From contig CALMGA010000366.1 in NCBI GenBank assembly GCA_937863205.1, positions 1-5,616 on the forward strand: 5,616 nt of DNA, in the 5' to 3' direction. Below the pieces are notes generated by a model. The model was given only the letters and a program-made list of their open reading frames with translations, ran no database searches and was not told the origin of the DNA. This DNA comes from an uncultured Beijerinckiaceae bacterium (GTDB taxonomy: Bacteria; Pseudomonadota; Alphaproteobacteria; Rhizobiales; Beijerinckiaceae). The position numbers were made by a program, and so were the translations under genes. Shown here piece by piece: positions 5,216 through 5,616 of this stretch (positions are counted from its first letter, which is position 1; every line of letters begins with the position of its first letter).

Positions 5216-5616
5216 TCAGCGGCCCAGCAGCTTGGCCATTTCTTCTTCCAGCGACTCCAGCCCGTTCTTTTCCTCGCTCCCGTTGATCGGCGCGGGGTCG
5301 GCGGCGGCGAGTGGCGGCGCGGGTGCCTGCGGAGGACGCGGTTCCGTTCTCGCCGGGTTGGCAGGCGGCGGGGCGGCCGGGTCGCCGGGGGCTGGCGTTC
5401 CGGCCTCCGGCAGTCCCGGTTCGGCCTGGGGCGTTGTCCGCCTCAAGGGACGGATGGGCGGACGAGGGGGGAGCGGCTTCAGGAACGACGATGGCCGCGC
5501 CGGAACCGGGCGATCGGCGGGAACGAGAGCTGGCGCCGGCTTGGGTGGAGCAGGCGTCCGCGGCGGCGCGCCAGAAGGCTGCGGTTGGGTTGCGCCCGAC
5601 GGCGGAATGGGAAGAA
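5216..5616 (-). CDS. fliO: Probable flagellar biosynthetic protein FliO, proline-rich C-terminal part (5' end off window)
   Basis: FliO is a small membrane protein that helps assemble the FliP/FliQ/FliR export gate of the flagellar type III secretion apparatus. Only the last 132 codons are visible, with no stop up to the right edge. About 30% of these residues are proline, many in Ala-Pro and Pro-Pro runs, so this part should be a disordered tail. It ends in a charged helix, LESLEEEMAKLLGR, before a TGA at 5216-5218. From memory, alphaproteobacterial FliO/MopB-like proteins have the same layout: an N-terminal membrane helix, a small domain, a long proline-rich tail and a closing SLEEEMA-x-LLGR. 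The diagnostic N-terminal part is missing here, so the call rests on the tail alone. A TTG at 5446 is an internal codon, not the start. Another proline-rich membrane or periplasmic protein is possible. Confidence 0.5.
   Translation of the reverse strand, partial: LPIPPSGATQPQPSGAPPRTPAPPKPAPALVPADRPVPARPSSFLKPLPPRPPIRPLRRTTPQAEPGLPEAGTPAPGDPAAPPPANPARTEPRPPQAPAPPLAAADPAPINGSEEKNGLESLEEEMAKLLGR

Noticed and set aside
5216..5446. Separate 76-codon minus-strand gene starting at TTG 5446
   Set aside because: The same frame continues without a stop to the window edge with identical proline-rich composition, so 5446 is internal to a longer gene.

Overview
The window reads as chromosomal DNA from a high-GC alphaproteobacterium, probably of the Hyphomicrobiales (Rhizobiales) type. 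Three things support this: a plant/alphaproteobacterial-type glutamate-cysteine ligase, a DksA that keeps only one of the four zinc-finger cysteines, and a proline-rich protein whose last residues (SLEEEMAKLLGR) resemble the C-terminus of rhizobial FliO as I remember it. Codon third positions are strongly G/C in every gene. I see no insertion sequence, phage gene, CRISPR array, tRNA or rRNA.

Layout. On the minus strand, gshA (C-terminal end off the left edge, start at 1118) lies behind trmJ (2166 down to 1276). A 157-nt gap between them carries a candidate gshA promoter. A 200-nt divergent intergenic region separates trmJ from icd (NADP-isocitrate dehydrogenase, plus strand, 2367-3602). After icd comes a strong GC-rich inverted repeat. 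A good sigma70-type promoter then precedes dksA (GTG start, 3793-4212). Forty nt further on is a zeta-like glutathione S-transferase (TTG start with a clear Shine-Dalgarno, 4253-4909), so dksA and the transferase probably form a two-gene operon. A 306-nt convergent intergenic region (4910-5215) follows. It holds a terminator-like hairpin for the plus strand, a predicted three-way-junction fold, and an intrinsic terminator for the minus strand. The window ends in the C-terminal 132 codons of a probable FliO on the minus strand.

How the genes relate. Most are housekeeping: glutathione synthesis (gshA), tRNA 2'-O-methylation (trmJ), the TCA cycle and NADPH supply (icd), and transcriptional control of the stringent response (dksA). 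gshA, icd and the transferase share a loose glutathione/NADPH theme, but nothing in the sequence shows a dedicated pathway. I found no clear undescribed system. The items most worth a second look are the folded element at 5030-5101, the degenerate active-site motif of the transferase, the GC-rich discriminator at the dksA promoter, and the repeats at the gshA and icd control regions.
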